Positions 63,680-64,000 of a stretch of DNA of 64,000 nt are shown one piece after another. Under the pieces are notes generated by a model, which ran no database searches, had not been told where the DNA came from, and saw only the letters and a list, made by a program, of their open reading frames with translations. Made by a program: the position numbers and the translations under genes. Location: assembly GCA_012295275.1 (NCBI GenBank), contig CM022673.1, positions 19,335,810 to 19,399,809 of the forward strand, read 5' to 3'. Positions within the stretch are counted from its first letter, which is position 1, and every line of letters begins with the position of its first letter. This DNA comes from Chrysomallon squamiferum. Its lineage: Eukaryota; Mollusca; Gastropoda; Neomphalida; Peltospiridae.

Positions 63680-64000
63680 GTATGTTCTCCAACATGTATA
63701 AAAATGTTAGTTTTGTTTCAGGTGTTACAAAAAAGAGATTTCAGTATTCTTTTCAAAAATCAAGAATTAACGTGTGCTTTTGGTGAAAGGTGGTGTTCAC
63801 AATTAAGAAAAGAGAAAGTGAACTAACGTTTTGCTGTACACTACTCCATTCAAGATGTATCTGTACCAGTAAGAACGGAATTAGCAGATACCTTTAGAAT
63901 AGTCAAACCAGCTGCACTGAAAACTATTTTGTTGAAGATACAACATGCGTAAATGCGTGAACTTTCTTCTGGTGAATCTGTTTGTCTATTTCCTTGGTAT
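63680..64000. other. Intron after array C unit 4
   Basis: Matches the k-to-i intron of earlier units up to the window end. No exon before 64000. Confidence 0.8.

Larger units (their letters stand above)
56980..64000 (+). repeat. Array C: tandem 1.79-kb units, four copies, continues past the window
   Basis: Exon i starts at 57320, 59112, 60904 and 62696, exactly 1,792 bases apart each time, although internal indels differ. Each unit has exons i, j and k (507 bases, 169 residues). Introns: i-j about 284, j-k about 195, k to next i about 807 bases. The last holds an ATT run (58688-58719, 60481-60512, 62270-62304). Units 2 to 4 are almost identical; unit 1 is the most diverged, again at an edge. 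Confidence 0.95.

Noticed and set aside
1-64000. CRISPR array or bacterial/phage repeat locus
   Set aside because: Units are 0.9 to 3.3 kb with spliced exons and eukaryotic microsatellites. There are no short repeats with unique spacers and no associated genes.
1-64000. Tandem transposable element or satellite without coding role
   Set aside because: No transposase, reverse transcriptase, terminal repeats or target-site duplications seen. The repeated units contain phase-matched exons that join in frame.

Overview
This is animal-type nuclear DNA: AT-rich, full of microsatellites, with short exons, GT-AG introns, and no bacterial operons, transposase or reverse transcriptase. The lineage cannot be fixed from the sequence. 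A marine invertebrate, possibly a mollusc, is a guess from general look only.

The whole window reads as the interior of one very large plus-strand gene for a modular, mucin-like, probably extracellular protein. Neither the first nor the last exon is visible. Exons of two kinds alternate. Short Thr/Ser/Pro-rich exons (21-159 bases, all phase 1-1) encode linkers of the kind that carry dense O-glycosylation. Longer exon pairs (phase 1-0 then 0-1) encode a compact, strand-rich domain with a Cys near its start (C..DM or C.DDM) and a Cys at its end (V.AC.K or VLVCKK). I do not recognise this domain. Because the phases match throughout, every module can be repeated without breaking the reading frame. 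About 3,900 residues are encoded in the window.

Layout: (1) Array A, 1-30290: ten copies (first and last partial) of a roughly 3.27-kb unit with eight exons, a-b-c-d (163-residue double domain) and e1-e2-e3-e4 (69-residue linker). (2) Array B, 30600-48100: twenty copies of a roughly 0.9-kb unit with two linker exons, f (24 residues) and g (20 residues). Its exons and introns are recognisably derived from the e2/e3 part of array A. (3) 48100-49300: decayed edge of array B with broken exons. (4) 49614-54279: two diverged single-copy domains (exons 49614-49804 + 50252-50399, and 53691-53890 + 54126-54279) separated by Thr-rich linkers. (5) 56000-56900: broken founder-like copy of the next array. 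(6) Array C, about 56980 to the window end: four copies of a unit whose linker exons start exactly 1,792 bases apart, with one 53-residue linker exon (i) and one two-exon domain (j, k). It continues beyond the window.

Exons and introns are almost equally identical within each array, which points to very recent amplification or homogenisation by unequal exchange. Five single-base indels break exons in array A unit 3, array A unit 9 and array C unit 3. They may be assembly errors or real dead copies. Most minus-strand ORFs and the poly-Ile/poly-Asn ORFs are shadows of the repeats.
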